Under the pieces are notes generated by a model. That model made no database searches and was not told where the DNA came from. It saw only the letters and a program-made list of their open reading frames with translations. From Atribacterota bacterium (lineage in GTDB: Bacteria; Atribacterota; Phoenicimicrobiia; Phoenicimicrobiales; Stramentimicrobiaceae), in contig JAQVGY010000014.1 of the NCBI GenBank assembly GCA_028696495.1, positions 1 to 14,097 of the forward strand: 14,097 nucleotides of DNA, in the 5' to 3' direction. Shown piece after piece: positions 7,272 to 14,097 of the stretch (positions within the stretch are counted from its first letter, which is position 1; every line of letters begins with the position of its first letter). The position numbers were made by a program, and so were the translations under genes.

Positions 7272-8156
7272 CTATTCAATATCCTTTCTTCTTTTCCTCA
7301 ATTCTAAAACCTTCTCATAAACCCATTTTTTAGATATATCATACTCTTCAGTAATTAAAGATACAATATCTTTGTTATAATATCCTTGATTAACATAGTT
7401 TTGAATCTCTTTTTCCAGCTCATCCATTCGCCCGGAATCCTGAATACAGAATATGAACTCTTTTTCAGAAGCCCTATTCCCTTCCAGAACAAGTGTAATT
7501 TCTCCTTTAATTTCCCTGTTATTCAAGCTATCTGCCACACTGGAAAGCCTTCCCCTTATTATTTCTTCAAATCTTTTGGTCAGCTCACGGGCTACAACAA
7601 TCCTTCTATCTCCCATAGTCTCTTTGAGCATATTGAGGGTATCCTTAATCCTGTGGGGAGCTTCATAAAATATTATGGTCCTCTCCTCATCCTTTAAATT
7701 TAAAAAGAACCTTTCTTTTTCTCCTTTTTTCCTGGGAATAAATCCTTCAAAAACAAAACGCTCCATGGCAAAACCCGATACTACCAGTGCAGCAGTTAAA
7801 GCTGAGACACCGGGAACAGGAATAATGGTAATATTATTTTCAATAGCTCTACTAATTATCTCATATCCAGGATCACAAATACCAGGCATTCCGGCATCAG
7901 ATAATAAGGCAATATCCTTTCCTTCTTGTAAAAGTTGCAGGATGTATTCTACTTTCTTTTCTTTGCTATATTTATGATAACTGGTACCCGGTTTTTTAAT
8001 CTGATAATGGTTCAATAAAATTTTAGTATGCCGGGTATCTTCAGCTGCAATCAAATCTACTTTTTTTAAAACATTCAGGCAGCGTAAGGTAATATCCTCC
8101 AGATTACCAATGGGAGTGCCACAGATATACAATATACCAGATTGTTCTTTTTTCAT
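7272..8156 (-). CDS. rsmI: 16S rRNA (cytidine1402-2'-O)-methyltransferase
   Basis: Uses SAM to methylate the 2'-OH of C1402 in the decoding centre of 16S rRNA. It belongs to the tetrapyrrole-methylase fold family. The 294-residue protein carries the diagnostic blocks GTPIGNLEDIT (13-23), AAEDTRHT (37-44), LSDAGMPGICDPG (85-97), PVPGVSALTAAL (113-124) and EAPHR (165-169), with a basic C-terminal segment resembling the family's helical tail. AAAGG lies 5 nt before the ATG. It stops 4 nt before the preferred metG ATG. The position between the YabB-like gene and metG matches Bacillus yabC. Confidence 0.96.
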   Translation of the reverse strand: MKKEQSGILYICGTPIGNLEDITLRCLNVLKKVDLIAAEDTRHTKILLNHYQIKKPGTSYHKYSKEKKVEYILQLLQEGKDIALLSDAGMPGICDPGYEIISRAIENNITIIPVPGVSALTAALVVSGFAMERFVFEGFIPRKKGEKERFFLNLKDEERTIIFYEAPHRIKDTLNMLKETMGDRRIVVARELTKRFEEIIRGRLSSVADSLNNREIKGEITLVLEGNRASEKEFIFCIQDSGRMDELEKEIQNYVNQGYYNKDIVSLITEEYDISKKWVYEKVLELRKRRKDIE

Positions 8157-8176
8157 AGAAACCTTTAAAAAAGCTT

Positions 8177-8202
8177 ATGGTTTATGGTTTTTAGTAAAAA
8201 CC
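8177..8202. repeat. 7-mer tandem repeat and inverted repeat between trmN6 and rsmI
   Basis: In the 63-nt gap between the two methyltransferase genes the plus strand has ATGGTTT twice in tandem (8177-8190). This is followed by an inverted repeat GGTTTTT-AGT-AAAAACC (arms 8186-8192 and 8196-8202). As RNA from the minus strand it gives a 7-bp hairpin with a 3-nt loop. On that strand no T-run directly follows; TTTTTT comes only after an interval of about 13 nt, so termination would be inefficient. It may mark a processing site or have no role. Confidence 0.4.
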
Positions 8203-8219
8203 CTGTTTAAATAAATGTA

Positions 8220-8927
8220 TCACTTATTTTTATTATCATTTAAAAAAATAGGGGTTAAGACTTTTAATTCAGTCCCTCCCTCTTTCCTTGCTTCACAGAG
8301 AAATCTCCTGGCTTCCCTGTCTTTCTTAGTATAGATAAATTGCAAAATCTTTGGCTCAAAAGAATATTTCTTCAATGCCATAATGACAGGTACAAAGATA
8401 TCTGCTCTATGTATAAAGTAAAATCTACCTCCTTTTTTTAGAAGGTAGTTACTTATTCTTAATATCTTGTCCAGATTAATATTTATTTCATGGCGTGCTA
8501 TTAGCTGCTCACTATTAGAACTGCTCTTTCCTCTGCCATCGGGAATATAAGGAGGATTGACAGTAATAACATCGAAATATTCACCTGAAAACTTTTCCCT
8601 GAGATTGTTAATATCTTCCTGTATTATAAAAATTTCTTGAGCCAGATTATTTAAGGAGATACTTCTTCGGGCAAGAGAAACCAAATCGTCCTGAATTTCT
8701 ATCCCATATATAAGGTTATTCTTTTCAGGGTGATAGATTAGAAGAGGGATAATTCCGCAACCGGTACCCAGGTCAATAACCTTTTCCCTTTTTTTAGTCT
8801 TTATAAATTGTGCCAGCAGGATAGAGTCAACTGAAAAACAGTAGCTGTTCCTGTTCTGAATAATTTTCAATTGGTATTTACCCAGTGATTCGATTATCTC
8901 TCCCGGCCGTAGTGTCTTTTCCTGCAT
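8220..8927 (-). CDS. trmN6: SAM-dependent methyltransferase, TrmN6/YabB family (tRNA adenine-N6)
   Basis: Class I Rossmann methyltransferase of the YfiC/YabB group; characterised members methylate N6 of A37 in tRNA-Val. The protein has 235 residues. The SAM-binding motif I VIDLGTGCGI is at 50-59, the acidic residue after strand beta-2 is in YGIEI (about residue 77), and the N6-adenine signature NPPY is at 124-127. The N-terminus LRPGEIIESLGKYQLKIIQ matches the family, so the ATG at 8927 is right even though it lies 50 nt inside ricT. The C-terminal half carries a KKGGRFYFIHR strand typical of the fold. The exact tRNA target is inferred from family and gene order; related small-molecule or protein methyltransferases share parts of this architecture. 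Confidence 0.85.
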   Translation of the reverse strand: MQEKTLRPGEIIESLGKYQLKIIQNRNSYCFSVDSILLAQFIKTKKREKVIDLGTGCGIIPLLIYHPEKNNLIYGIEIQDDLVSLARRSISLNNLAQEIFIIQEDINNLREKFSGEYFDVITVNPPYIPDGRGKSSSNSEQLIARHEININLDKILRISNYLLKKGGRFYFIHRADIFVPVIMALKKYSFEPKILQFIYTKKDREARRFLCEARKEGGTELKVLTPIFLNDNKNK

Positions 8928-9774
8928 GATGTTTTTCTCTACCTATCTGGTTATAATCCTTTTGCCATTCTTCAATAGGTAATTTTATCCTATTTTTAAT
9001 ATTTTCATTATCTTCTTTCTCTATAGTCTCAATCACCATATATCTGCTCAATATATTGACTTCTATTACCTTTCCTTCTTTCCCGCCTTTTGTTTTTATC
9101 TGGCTTCCCAGTTTAGGATAATTTTTTAACTCTTCCTGATAAAATTGGGCTTCATAATTAAGGCAACATTTTAATCGTCCACAGGTACCAGAAATCTTGG
9201 AAAGGTTGAGAGCCACACTCTGCATCTTTGCCACATTAATTGGTACAGGCTTAAACTCGGTTAAAAATACAGAACAGCACAATGGTCTGCCGCAGATACC
9301 CAATCCGCCAACCATTTTTGCCTTATCTCTAACCCCTACCTGTTTCAGCTCAATCTTTGTCTTAAATTGCTGTGCGAGCTCTTTGACCAATTCACGGAAG
9401 TCCACCCGGTTGTCGGCATAAAAGTAAAATATTAGCCGACTCCTGTCAAACAAGTATTTACAGTTGATAAGATATATCTCTAATTGTAATTTATTTATTT
9501 TTTCCTGACCTATATGAAAAGCTTCCTGTTCTTCTAACTGCAGCTGTTCCCATTTTTCAAAATCATTTTTGGTTGCTTTGCGGATAATTCTTTTCAGAGG
9601 TTCTTCCAGATCTTCAGGCTCAAGGTGTAAAATCGGGGTTGCAACCTTCCCTATATCCAATCCCAACGATGTTTTTACTACACAGAGATCTTCTATCTCC
9701 AGGATATACTTTCCAAATTTAAAATAATAGATAAAGTTTGAATTACGAAATTGTATTCCCACTACTCTGGGCAT
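8878..9774 (-). CDS. ricT: PSP1-domain protein, RicT/YaaT family
   Basis: Homologue of Bacillus RicT (YaaT), which with RicA and RicF forms a cytoplasmic Fe-S complex that steers RNase Y processing and affects competence, sporulation and biofilm formation. The 298-residue protein has the PSP1 core with the family's cysteine pattern: C161, C166 and C167 in CGRPLCC, and C198, C203 and C204 in CGRLKCC. These are the likely cluster ligands. AGGTG inside the end of holB serves as ribosome site for the ATG at 9774. Its position between holB and the YabB/TrmN6-like gene matches Bacillus. The final 16 residues overlap trmN6 by 50 nt and look unlike conserved family sequence. RicA and RicF are not in this window, so the complex cannot be confirmed here. 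Confidence 0.93.
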   Translation of the reverse strand: MPRVVGIQFRNSNFIYYFKFGKYILEIEDLCVVKTSLGLDIGKVATPILHLEPEDLEEPLKRIIRKATKNDFEKWEQLQLEEQEAFHIGQEKINKLQLEIYLINCKYLFDRSRLIFYFYADNRVDFRELVKELAQQFKTKIELKQVGVRDKAKMVGGLGICGRPLCCSVFLTEFKPVPINVAKMQSVALNLSKISGTCGRLKCCLNYEAQFYQEELKNYPKLGSQIKTKGGKEGKVIEVNILSRYMVIETIEKEDNENIKNRIKLPIEEWQKDYNQIGREKHHAGKDTTAGRDNRITG

Positions 9775-9776
9775 AT

Positions 9777-10772
9777 TTAATCACCTAATTGTATTATAAA
9801 ATTCTCCATTAATATTTCGGGTTTAATATATTTTGCTATTTCCTGTGGTATTTCTGTTAAAAAGTTTAAAAGATTGATTACCTTCTCCTGAGAATAGTAT
9901 TGAGCAAATTTTTTTATTTTTTCTATTCGTTCAGGGAATGATAACATCTCCTGTGATAATCCCAGCTGGAAAAACAGCATATCACGAAACCATAAAATCA
10001 TTAACTCTGTAAAATCTAAAAATGAATTTAAAATATCTTTCACTTCATTTTCTGGCGACGAAAAGAATTTATCTATCAGCTGCTCCGGCTCTGTTTCTAT
10101 CAACCACTCAAGATATTGATTTTTCTCTTTCAATCTGGCAGGTTCATCGGCTAATGCTATAGCTTTGCCCAGGTTTCCAGGAGAAAACCGAATAATCTCT
10201 TCTAATTGACTTTTTTCCAGGCTTAAATTCATACCTGTCAGTATTTCTCTTTGTTCTTCCCTGCTAATAGGATAAAAAGATATTCTGTGACATCGGGAAA
10301 TAATAGTTGGCAGCATTATCTCCGGCGAATCAGTAATTAAGATTAAAACTGCAAACTCAGGCGGTTCTTCTAATATCTTTAACAAAGAATTAGAGGCTTC
10401 TACAGTCATTTTATGAGCATCATCAATCAGGAATACCTTTTTTCTACCCACTAAAGGCTGCCAGTAAATAATATCTTTTATATTTCGTATCTGTTCTATG
10501 GTTATTACTGAATTAAGCGGGGTAATGAGTTGGAAATCGGGGTGAATACCCTTCTCAATTTTGAGACAGGATGAGCAACGATTACAGGGCTCATAATTTT
10601 CAGACAAATTAAAACAGTTTACAGCTTTGGAAAATGCTATAGCAGTTAATCTCTTACCAATACCCTCTTTACCTGAAAAAAGAAAGGCATGTCCTACCCG
10701 GTCATACTTTATTAAATTCTTTAAAACTTTTATAGACTTTTTCTGTCCAATTATCTTTTCAAAATCAATCAT
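9777..10772 (-). CDS. holB: DNA polymerase III delta' subunit (clamp-loader)
   Basis: AAA+ clamp-loader subunit that, with delta and tau/gamma, loads the sliding clamp at primed sites. With the ATG at 10772 the protein has 331 residues. It shows FEKIIGQ at the start, HAFLFSG (28-34), a P-loop-like GKEGIGKR (34-41), a four-cysteine zinc module (C53, C63, C66, C69, the last three in CNRCSSC), a Walker-B-like FLIDDAH (114-120), LLKILEEPP and SRC (159-161). Arg replaces the usual Ser/Thr after GK in the P-loop, which fits the view that delta' does not hydrolyse ATP. An in-frame TTG at 10790 would add six residues (MVIIFN), but these do not look like family sequence; the AAGG before it is only 3 nt away. 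The ATG lacks a clear ribosome site, so the start is uncertain. ricT begins 2 nt after the stop. Confidence 0.93.
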   Translation of the reverse strand: MIDFEKIIGQKKSIKVLKNLIKYDRVGHAFLFSGKEGIGKRLTAIAFSKAVNCFNLSENYEPCNRCSSCLKIEKGIHPDFQLITPLNSVITIEQIRNIKDIIYWQPLVGRKKVFLIDDAHKMTVEASNSLLKILEEPPEFAVLILITDSPEIMLPTIISRCHRISFYPISREEQREILTGMNLSLEKSQLEEIIRFSPGNLGKAIALADEPARLKEKNQYLEWLIETEPEQLIDKFFSSPENEVKDILNSFLDFTELMILWFRDMLFFQLGLSQEMLSFPERIEKIKKFAQYYSQEKVINLLNFLTEIPQEIAKYIKPEILMENFIIQLGD

Positions 10773-10807
10773 ATTAAAAATAATAACCAAATACCTTATT
10801 AGCTATT

Positions 10808-11500
10808 TCAATTATGAAGCTTTAATATTATATCTCTCTTAAACTTCTCTGAAAGTTTAAGGTTCAGTATTTCTATAATATCTTCTGTCAACATAGAGAT
10901 GTCGCGATTAGCATCAATTATCTTTATTCTTTCGGGATTCTGCCGGGCTATTTGATAATACCCATCTCTGACCCTTTCCAAAAATAATTTGCCGTTCACC
11001 TCTTTTTTCTGAATGAATTCATCCTCAAACCGTAATTCCAAATTTTTATGGAACATAGTAGCACGTTTCAATCCTATCTCCGTATCCACATCTAAAAATA
11101 GAGTTAAATTCGGGATAATGTCTTCTACCGCAAAATTATTGAAATAATCTATTACACTCATATCAATACCCCGGCCGAAACCCTGATAAGCAGTGGTAGA
11201 ATCAAAATACCTGTCACATATTACAATTAAACCTTTTTCTAAAGAGGGCTTAATGTTAATTCTGACATTTTCTGCCCTCGATGCAGTAAATAACAGTAAT
11301 TCTGCTTTGTAACCCAGTCCTTCATTTCCCCGTTCCAGTAATATTTTACGAATTTTATCACCGATTACAGTTCCCCCAGGTTCTTTGGCTAACACTGTAT
11401 TTAAACCATTTTTTAACAAAGTTTTATATATGATTTTAGCCAGGGTAGTCTTGCCAGAACCCTCAAATCCTTCTAATGTAATAAAAAAACCCTCTTTCAT
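10808..11500 (-). CDS. tmk: Thymidylate kinase
   Basis: Phosphorylates dTMP to dTDP with ATP, the step after dCMP deaminase and thymidylate synthase in dTTP supply. The P-loop GFEGSGKTT is at residues 11-19, the substrate-side motif EPGGT at 40-44, and the catalytic and base-binding DRY at 96-98, followed by DSTTAYQG. At 230 residues it is somewhat longer than the usual 205-215 because of a lysine-rich C-terminal tail. AGGAG precedes the ATG with 10-nt spacing. It is the first gene after the predicted promoter and holB follows closely, as in Bacillus, where tmk heads the yaaQ-yaaR-holB-yaaT group. The family assignment is secure. Confidence 0.96.
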   Translation of the reverse strand: MKEGFFITLEGFEGSGKTTLAKIIYKTLLKNGLNTVLAKEPGGTVIGDKIRKILLERGNEGLGYKAELLLFTASRAENVRINIKPSLEKGLIVICDRYFDSTTAYQGFGRGIDMSVIDYFNNFAVEDIIPNLTLFLDVDTEIGLKRATMFHKNLELRFEDEFIQKKEVNGKLFLERVRDGYYQIARQNPERIKIIDANRDISMLTEDIIEILNLKLSEKFKRDIILKLHN

Positions 11501-11688
11501 ACTTTTCTCACTCCTGGTTAATTTCTTGTTTTACTTCTGTCCTTTCTTTGTTTTTAGGAACCTCTTGCGGTTACCCTTCCAAAACAGAATATTTCAGAAC
11601 TTAAGGTGTTGTTGATAGTTATTGCATTTTTCTATTAAAAAAATATCTTAAAATCATTTTAAAATGGTATACTTCTTTGAGTACAACA
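11501..11688 (-). promoter_or_regulatory. Long untranslated leader of tmk (283-nt gap 11501-11783)
   Basis: If the promoter at 11723-11695 is used, tmk has a 5' leader of about 188 nt, much longer than translation needs. The first part is very AT-rich. A small structured element lies at 11580-11557: AACC (11572-11569) pairs with GGTT (11562-11559) around a GCAAGA loop, and flanking GG and CC can extend the helix across a bulge. It is not followed by a T-run, so it is not an intrinsic terminator. No credible small ORF is present; the ATGs give only 2- to 7-codon frames without ribosome sites. AGGAG 10 nt before the tmk ATG is the ribosome site. The part of the gap nearest the rhomboid gene (11783-11724) holds only AT-rich sequence with no convincing terminator. 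Confidence 0.4.
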
Positions 11689-11694
11689 ATAGAA

Positions 11695-11723
11695 ATTATA
11701 TCTCAATTACCCGAAATAAGCAA
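11695..11723 (-). promoter_or_regulatory. Predicted sigma70-type promoter upstream of tmk
   Basis: On the minus strand a -35 box TTGCTT (11723-11718) and a perfect -10 box TATAAT (11700-11695) are separated by exactly 17 nt. Transcription would start near 11688. It lies in the only long gap between genes inside the window and faces tmk, so it probably drives the tmk-holB-ricT-trmN6-rsmI-metG block. AT-rich sequence makes chance matches possible; the near-consensus hexamers with ideal spacing make this one credible. Confidence 0.65.
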
Positions 11724-11783
11724 AAAGATGGCTGTTAAGTAATAAATCCGACTGTTTTATTAATTCTTAAATTATTTTTATTG

Positions 11784-12470
11784 TTAATAGTAATAATCCC
11801 GTTTCCTGCCACCGAATAGCTTAATTAAGGCTATTCCTCCAATAAATCCACCAATATGGGCAAACCAGGCAACACCGGCCCCTCCTCCCGATAATGATAA
11901 CTCAGATAGCCCATAAAACAATTGAAAAATTATCCAGAGACCCAATACAAAAATAGCCGGCAGTTTTATCAATCGGATAAAAAACCCAAAAAAGACCAGA
12001 GTAGTAATCCTTGCTCTTGGGAAAAGGATAAGATAGGCACCTAAAACACCTGCAATCGCACCACTGGCTCCAATCATAGGTACATTGGAGTTGGGGGCTA
12101 TTAAGATTTGCCCCAGGGCGGCAAAAATTCCGGATAGAATATAAAAAATAATAAAACGAATTCTGCCCAGATAATCTTCTACATTATTCCCAAAAATCCA
12201 GAGATAGAGCATATTACCCAAAAGATGAACAAGACCACCATGCATAAACATTGAAAAAAGAATAGTCATATAGACCGGGGAAGGAGTATTGGGGGACAAA
12301 GCTATACCTTTAGTAAGTTCAATGGGAATAAGCCCATAGGTATTAATGAAGGCATTTGTATCAACTACCATAAAAAATTGATAGTAATATACCAGAAAAT
12401 TTATTAGTATAAAAATTATGGTAATTACCGGAATTCTTTTAGTTGGCATTTCATCCCATAATGGTATCAT
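11784..12470 (-). CDS. Rhomboid family intramembrane serine protease
   Basis: Polytopic membrane protease that cleaves within or next to transmembrane helices. The 228-residue protein opens with MIPLWDEMPTKRIPV, a start typical of bacterial rhomboids, so the ATG at 12470 is well supported. Hydrophobic segments suggest a six-helix core: about 13-33, 66-94, 104-123, 133-150, 155-185 (possibly two passes) and 199-219. The catalytic dyad is visible: Ser136 in GASG (134-137) and His205 in WFAHIGG. HGGLVHLLGN (77-86) gives the conserved His and Asn that help form the oxyanion site. The short C-terminal tail is basic, then YYY. There is no extra domain. The substrate cannot be inferred. It follows wecB by 54 nt and is probably the last gene of the comEB-wecB unit, although I see no strong terminator after it. 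Confidence 0.93.
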   Translation of the reverse strand: MIPLWDEMPTKRIPVITIIFILINFLVYYYQFFMVVDTNAFINTYGLIPIELTKGIALSPNTPSPVYMTILFSMFMHGGLVHLLGNMLYLWIFGNNVEDYLGRIRFIIFYILSGIFAALGQILIAPNSNVPMIGASGAIAGVLGAYLILFPRARITTLVFFGFFIRLIKLPAIFVLGLWIIFQLFYGLSELSLSGGGAGVAWFAHIGGFIGGIALIKLFGGRKRDYYY

Positions 12471-12524
12471 CTATATACTTCTTTCATAGTGAATTAATTT
12501 GTAATATGCAATTATCCCGGATAA

Positions 12525-13706
12525 TTAGCAAGCATCCAGGGGAACAAATTCATCTGGAAGACTCTTCAGGTAATGGTATTGATAAAGGAGATACTTAATA
12601 ATTCTCTCCGCTGCCAATCCATCTCCATAAGGAGATTTCTGTAATACCATTTTTTGATAATAATCCTGGTTATTTAATAATAATGCTGCTTCTTTGCAAA
12701 TAGCTTCTATATCTGTTCCTACCAATTTGGCTGCACCAATTTTTAGTACTTCCGGTCTTTCCGTTTCTGTTCTTAAAATTAATACCGGCTTGCCCAGGGC
12801 TGGGGCTTCTTCCTGAATTCCTCCCGAGTCGGTTAAAATAAGTGTTGACAAAGCCATTAAATTAGCCATCTCCCTATAATCTAAGGGTTCCAGTAAGATA
12901 ATATTTTCTTTTTCTTTTAGAAATTGAAAGACGGTCTTTCTAATAACTGGATTTTTATGAATTGGAAAAATTATAACAACATTTTTATTCTTTTCTGCTA
13001 TCTCAATTAAGGCCTGACATACCCTGCAGAGAGGTTCTCCCCAATTCTCACGCCGATGAATAGTGGTTAATAATATCTGCTTTTTCTGTTCAGCAAATTG
13101 GTTAATCCTGTAATCTGCAAATTGAAAATTATCTTCCTGCATGAGAAGTAAGGTATCTATAACGGTGTTTCCGGTCACAAAAATGTTTTCTCCGGCAATG
13201 CCCTCTTCTAATAATACTTTAGCAGCCAATGGAGTTGGGGTAAAATGATAATCAGCCAGTATTGTAGTTAAAGAGCGATTAATCTCTTCGGGAAAAGGAT
13301 AGTACTTTTTGTAAGTCCTCAAACCGGCTTCAATATGCCCTACCTTAATCTTCTGGTAGAAAGCAGCCAGGGCTCCCGAAAAAGTAGTGGTTGTATCACC
13401 CTGCACTAAAACCAGTTCGGGTTGAATATTCTTAAAGACCTCCTCTAATTTCAGCAGGGTTGAAGAATTTATCTGGGATAATGATTGTCCGTGTTCCATT
13501 ATATTTAAATCAATATCTGGCTTAATTTGAAAAAGATTAACCATCTGGTCGAGCATTTCTCTATGCTGAGCAGTCAGGATTACGAAGGGTTCAATCCAGT
13601 GAGGATATCTTTTTGCCTCGTTGATGACCGGATACATCTTAATTGTTTCAGGTCTTGTTCCAAAGATAAAGGCAATCTTAATTTTATGATTTGTTTTTGA
13701 TTTCAT
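12525..13706 (-). CDS. wecB: UDP-N-acetylglucosamine 2-epimerase (non-hydrolysing)
   Basis: Interconverts UDP-GlcNAc and UDP-ManNAc, the entry to ManNAc-containing wall or surface polymers (wecB, also called mnaA). The 393-residue length is normal for the family, which has a GT-B fold. Visible motifs in order are GTRPE (16-20), QGDTTT (102-107), HIEAGLRT (124-131), PEEINR (139-144), HRREN (217-221), DSGGIQEE (293-300) and RTETERPE (312-319), with GDG near residue 361. These include the conserved Asp, Glu and His residues tied to catalysis and UDP binding. The ATG at 13706 lies inside the end of comEB, about 10 residues before the first beta strand, and only a weak AAGAG precedes it. The rhomboid gene follows after 54 nt. 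No glycan biosynthesis partners are in the window, so the polymer served is not known. Confidence 0.95.
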   Translation of the reverse strand: MKSKTNHKIKIAFIFGTRPETIKMYPVINEAKRYPHWIEPFVILTAQHREMLDQMVNLFQIKPDIDLNIMEHGQSLSQINSSTLLKLEEVFKNIQPELVLVQGDTTTTFSGALAAFYQKIKVGHIEAGLRTYKKYYPFPEEINRSLTTILADYHFTPTPLAAKVLLEEGIAGENIFVTGNTVIDTLLLMQEDNFQFADYRINQFAEQKKQILLTTIHRRENWGEPLCRVCQALIEIAEKNKNVVIIFPIHKNPVIRKTVFQFLKEKENIILLEPLDYREMANLMALSTLILTDSGGIQEEAPALGKPVLILRTETERPEVLKIGAAKLVGTDIEAICKEAALLLNNQDYYQKMVLQKSPYGDGLAAERIIKYLLYQYHYLKSLPDEFVPLDAC

Positions 13707-14097
13707 AATTAATCTCTTCTACATCGGCTTCTTTTAATAACGTTCTGGCTAATTCATCGGGATAACTATTGAGATAAAGAATCTTAATTATACCAGCGTT
13801 GACAATCATTTTGGCACAGGTAATACATGGTTGTTCAGTACAATAAAGATAGCTATTCTGAATAGTGATACCATGTAATGCCGCCTGGATAATAGCATTT
13901 TGTTCGGCATGTAATCCTCTGCACAGTTCCTGATTTTTTCCAGAAGGTATTCCCATTTTTTCCCGCAAACAACCGACTTCCCCGCAATGGGCCAAACCCC
14001 GGGGTACACCATTGTAACCGGTAGTTAATATACGCTTATCCTTAACAATTATTGCCCCTACCCTTCTCCTTAAACAGGTTGACCTGCTGGATACCAG
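13684..14097 (-). CDS. comEB: dCMP deaminase (ComEB family), 5' end beyond the right edge
   Basis: Zinc-dependent deoxycytidylate deaminase, converting dCMP to dUMP for thymidylate synthesis in the cytoplasm. The frame stays open to the window edge. The 34 codons before the first listed start (a TTG at 13995) read RSTCLRRRVGAIIVKD and then TTGYNGVPRG, which is conserved family sequence, so the TTG is internal and the true start lies beyond 14097. Further on come the zinc and catalytic motif HAEQNAI (His ligand and catalytic Glu) and PCITC, which supplies the two cysteine ligands. An extra HCGEVGCLR segment between them is typical of dCMP deaminases of the ComEB/DCTD type rather than of tRNA adenosine deaminases. 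The 3' end overlaps wecB by 23 nt, which implies co-transcription and possible translational coupling. Clostridia often pair comEB with wecB/mnaA. Identification is firm; whether it has any competence role is unknown. Confidence 0.93.
   Translation of the reverse strand: MVSSRSTCLRRRVGAIIVKDKRILTTGYNGVPRGLAHCGEVGCLREKMGIPSGKNQELCRGLHAEQNAIIQAALHGITIQNSYLYCTEQPCITCAKMIVNAGIIKILYLNSYPDELARTLLKEADVEEINYEIKNKS

Noticed and set aside
8160..8219. Intrinsic terminator between trmN6 and rsmI
   Set aside because: The 7-bp hairpin is AT-rich and on the coding strand is not directly followed by a T-run. A short direct repeat and poly-T further on are not enough, and gene order favours read-through.
11557..11580. 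Resemblance of the tmk leader element to a PyrR-binding loop
   Set aside because: The GAGG followed by TT fits, and tmk is a pyrimidine gene, but against the consensus as I remember it the conserved U and second C before the loop and the loop G are missing, and no terminator or antiterminator pair is visible.
13684..13995. Short 103-residue deaminase starting at TTG 13995
   Set aside because: The same frame continues upstream to the window edge with conserved RSTCLRRRVGA and TTGYNGVPRG sequence, so the TTG is an internal Leu codon.

Overview
All of the genes in this 14.1 kb window lie on the minus strand, so transcription runs from high to low coordinates. The DNA is AT-rich, intergenic gaps are mostly under 90 nt, and several genes overlap. 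There are no mobile elements, CRISPR arrays, tRNAs or rRNAs. The block tmk-holB-ricT-trmN6-rsmI-metG follows the order known from Firmicutes, and there is a T-box riboswitch. Together with type IV pilus retraction ATPases, this suggests a low-GC anaerobe of the Firmicutes or a related deep lineage such as Atribacterota. That placement is inference; the window holds no taxonomic marker.

Reading in the direction of transcription: (1) 14097-11784 has a dCMP deaminase (comEB, cut by the right edge), UDP-GlcNAc 2-epimerase (wecB) and a rhomboid protease. (2) 11783-11501 is a 283-nt gap with a good sigma70-type promoter (TTGCTT-17-TATAAT) that would give tmk a leader of about 190 nt. (3) 11500-5303 is the housekeeping block: thymidylate kinase, DNA polymerase III delta', RicT/PSP1 protein, TrmN6-like methyltransferase, RsmI 16S rRNA methyltransferase and methionyl-tRNA synthetase. 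(4) 5249-3067 has a membrane-anchored lytic transglycosylase and S-adenosylmethionine synthetase (metK, TTG start with a full Shine-Dalgarno). (5) 3015-319 is a pilus-motor group: two PilT-type ATPases flanking a stand-alone MshEN domain whose two 24-residue motifs match the c-di-GMP-binding signature. (6) 310-17 is a promoter followed by a complete T-box leader and terminator, controlling a gene beyond the left edge.

The most interesting items are the T-box and the MshEN/PilT group. The T-box has a very short Stem I, a specifier that best reads as GAC (Asp), and a T-box bulge (UGGC) matching a G discriminator, as in tRNA-Asp. The MshEN protein is a candidate free-standing c-di-GMP sensor placed between two retraction motors. 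The central block combines nucleotide supply, replication, translation and SAM metabolism (metG, metK and the SAM-using enzymes rsmI and trmN6). I found no wholly unknown gene.
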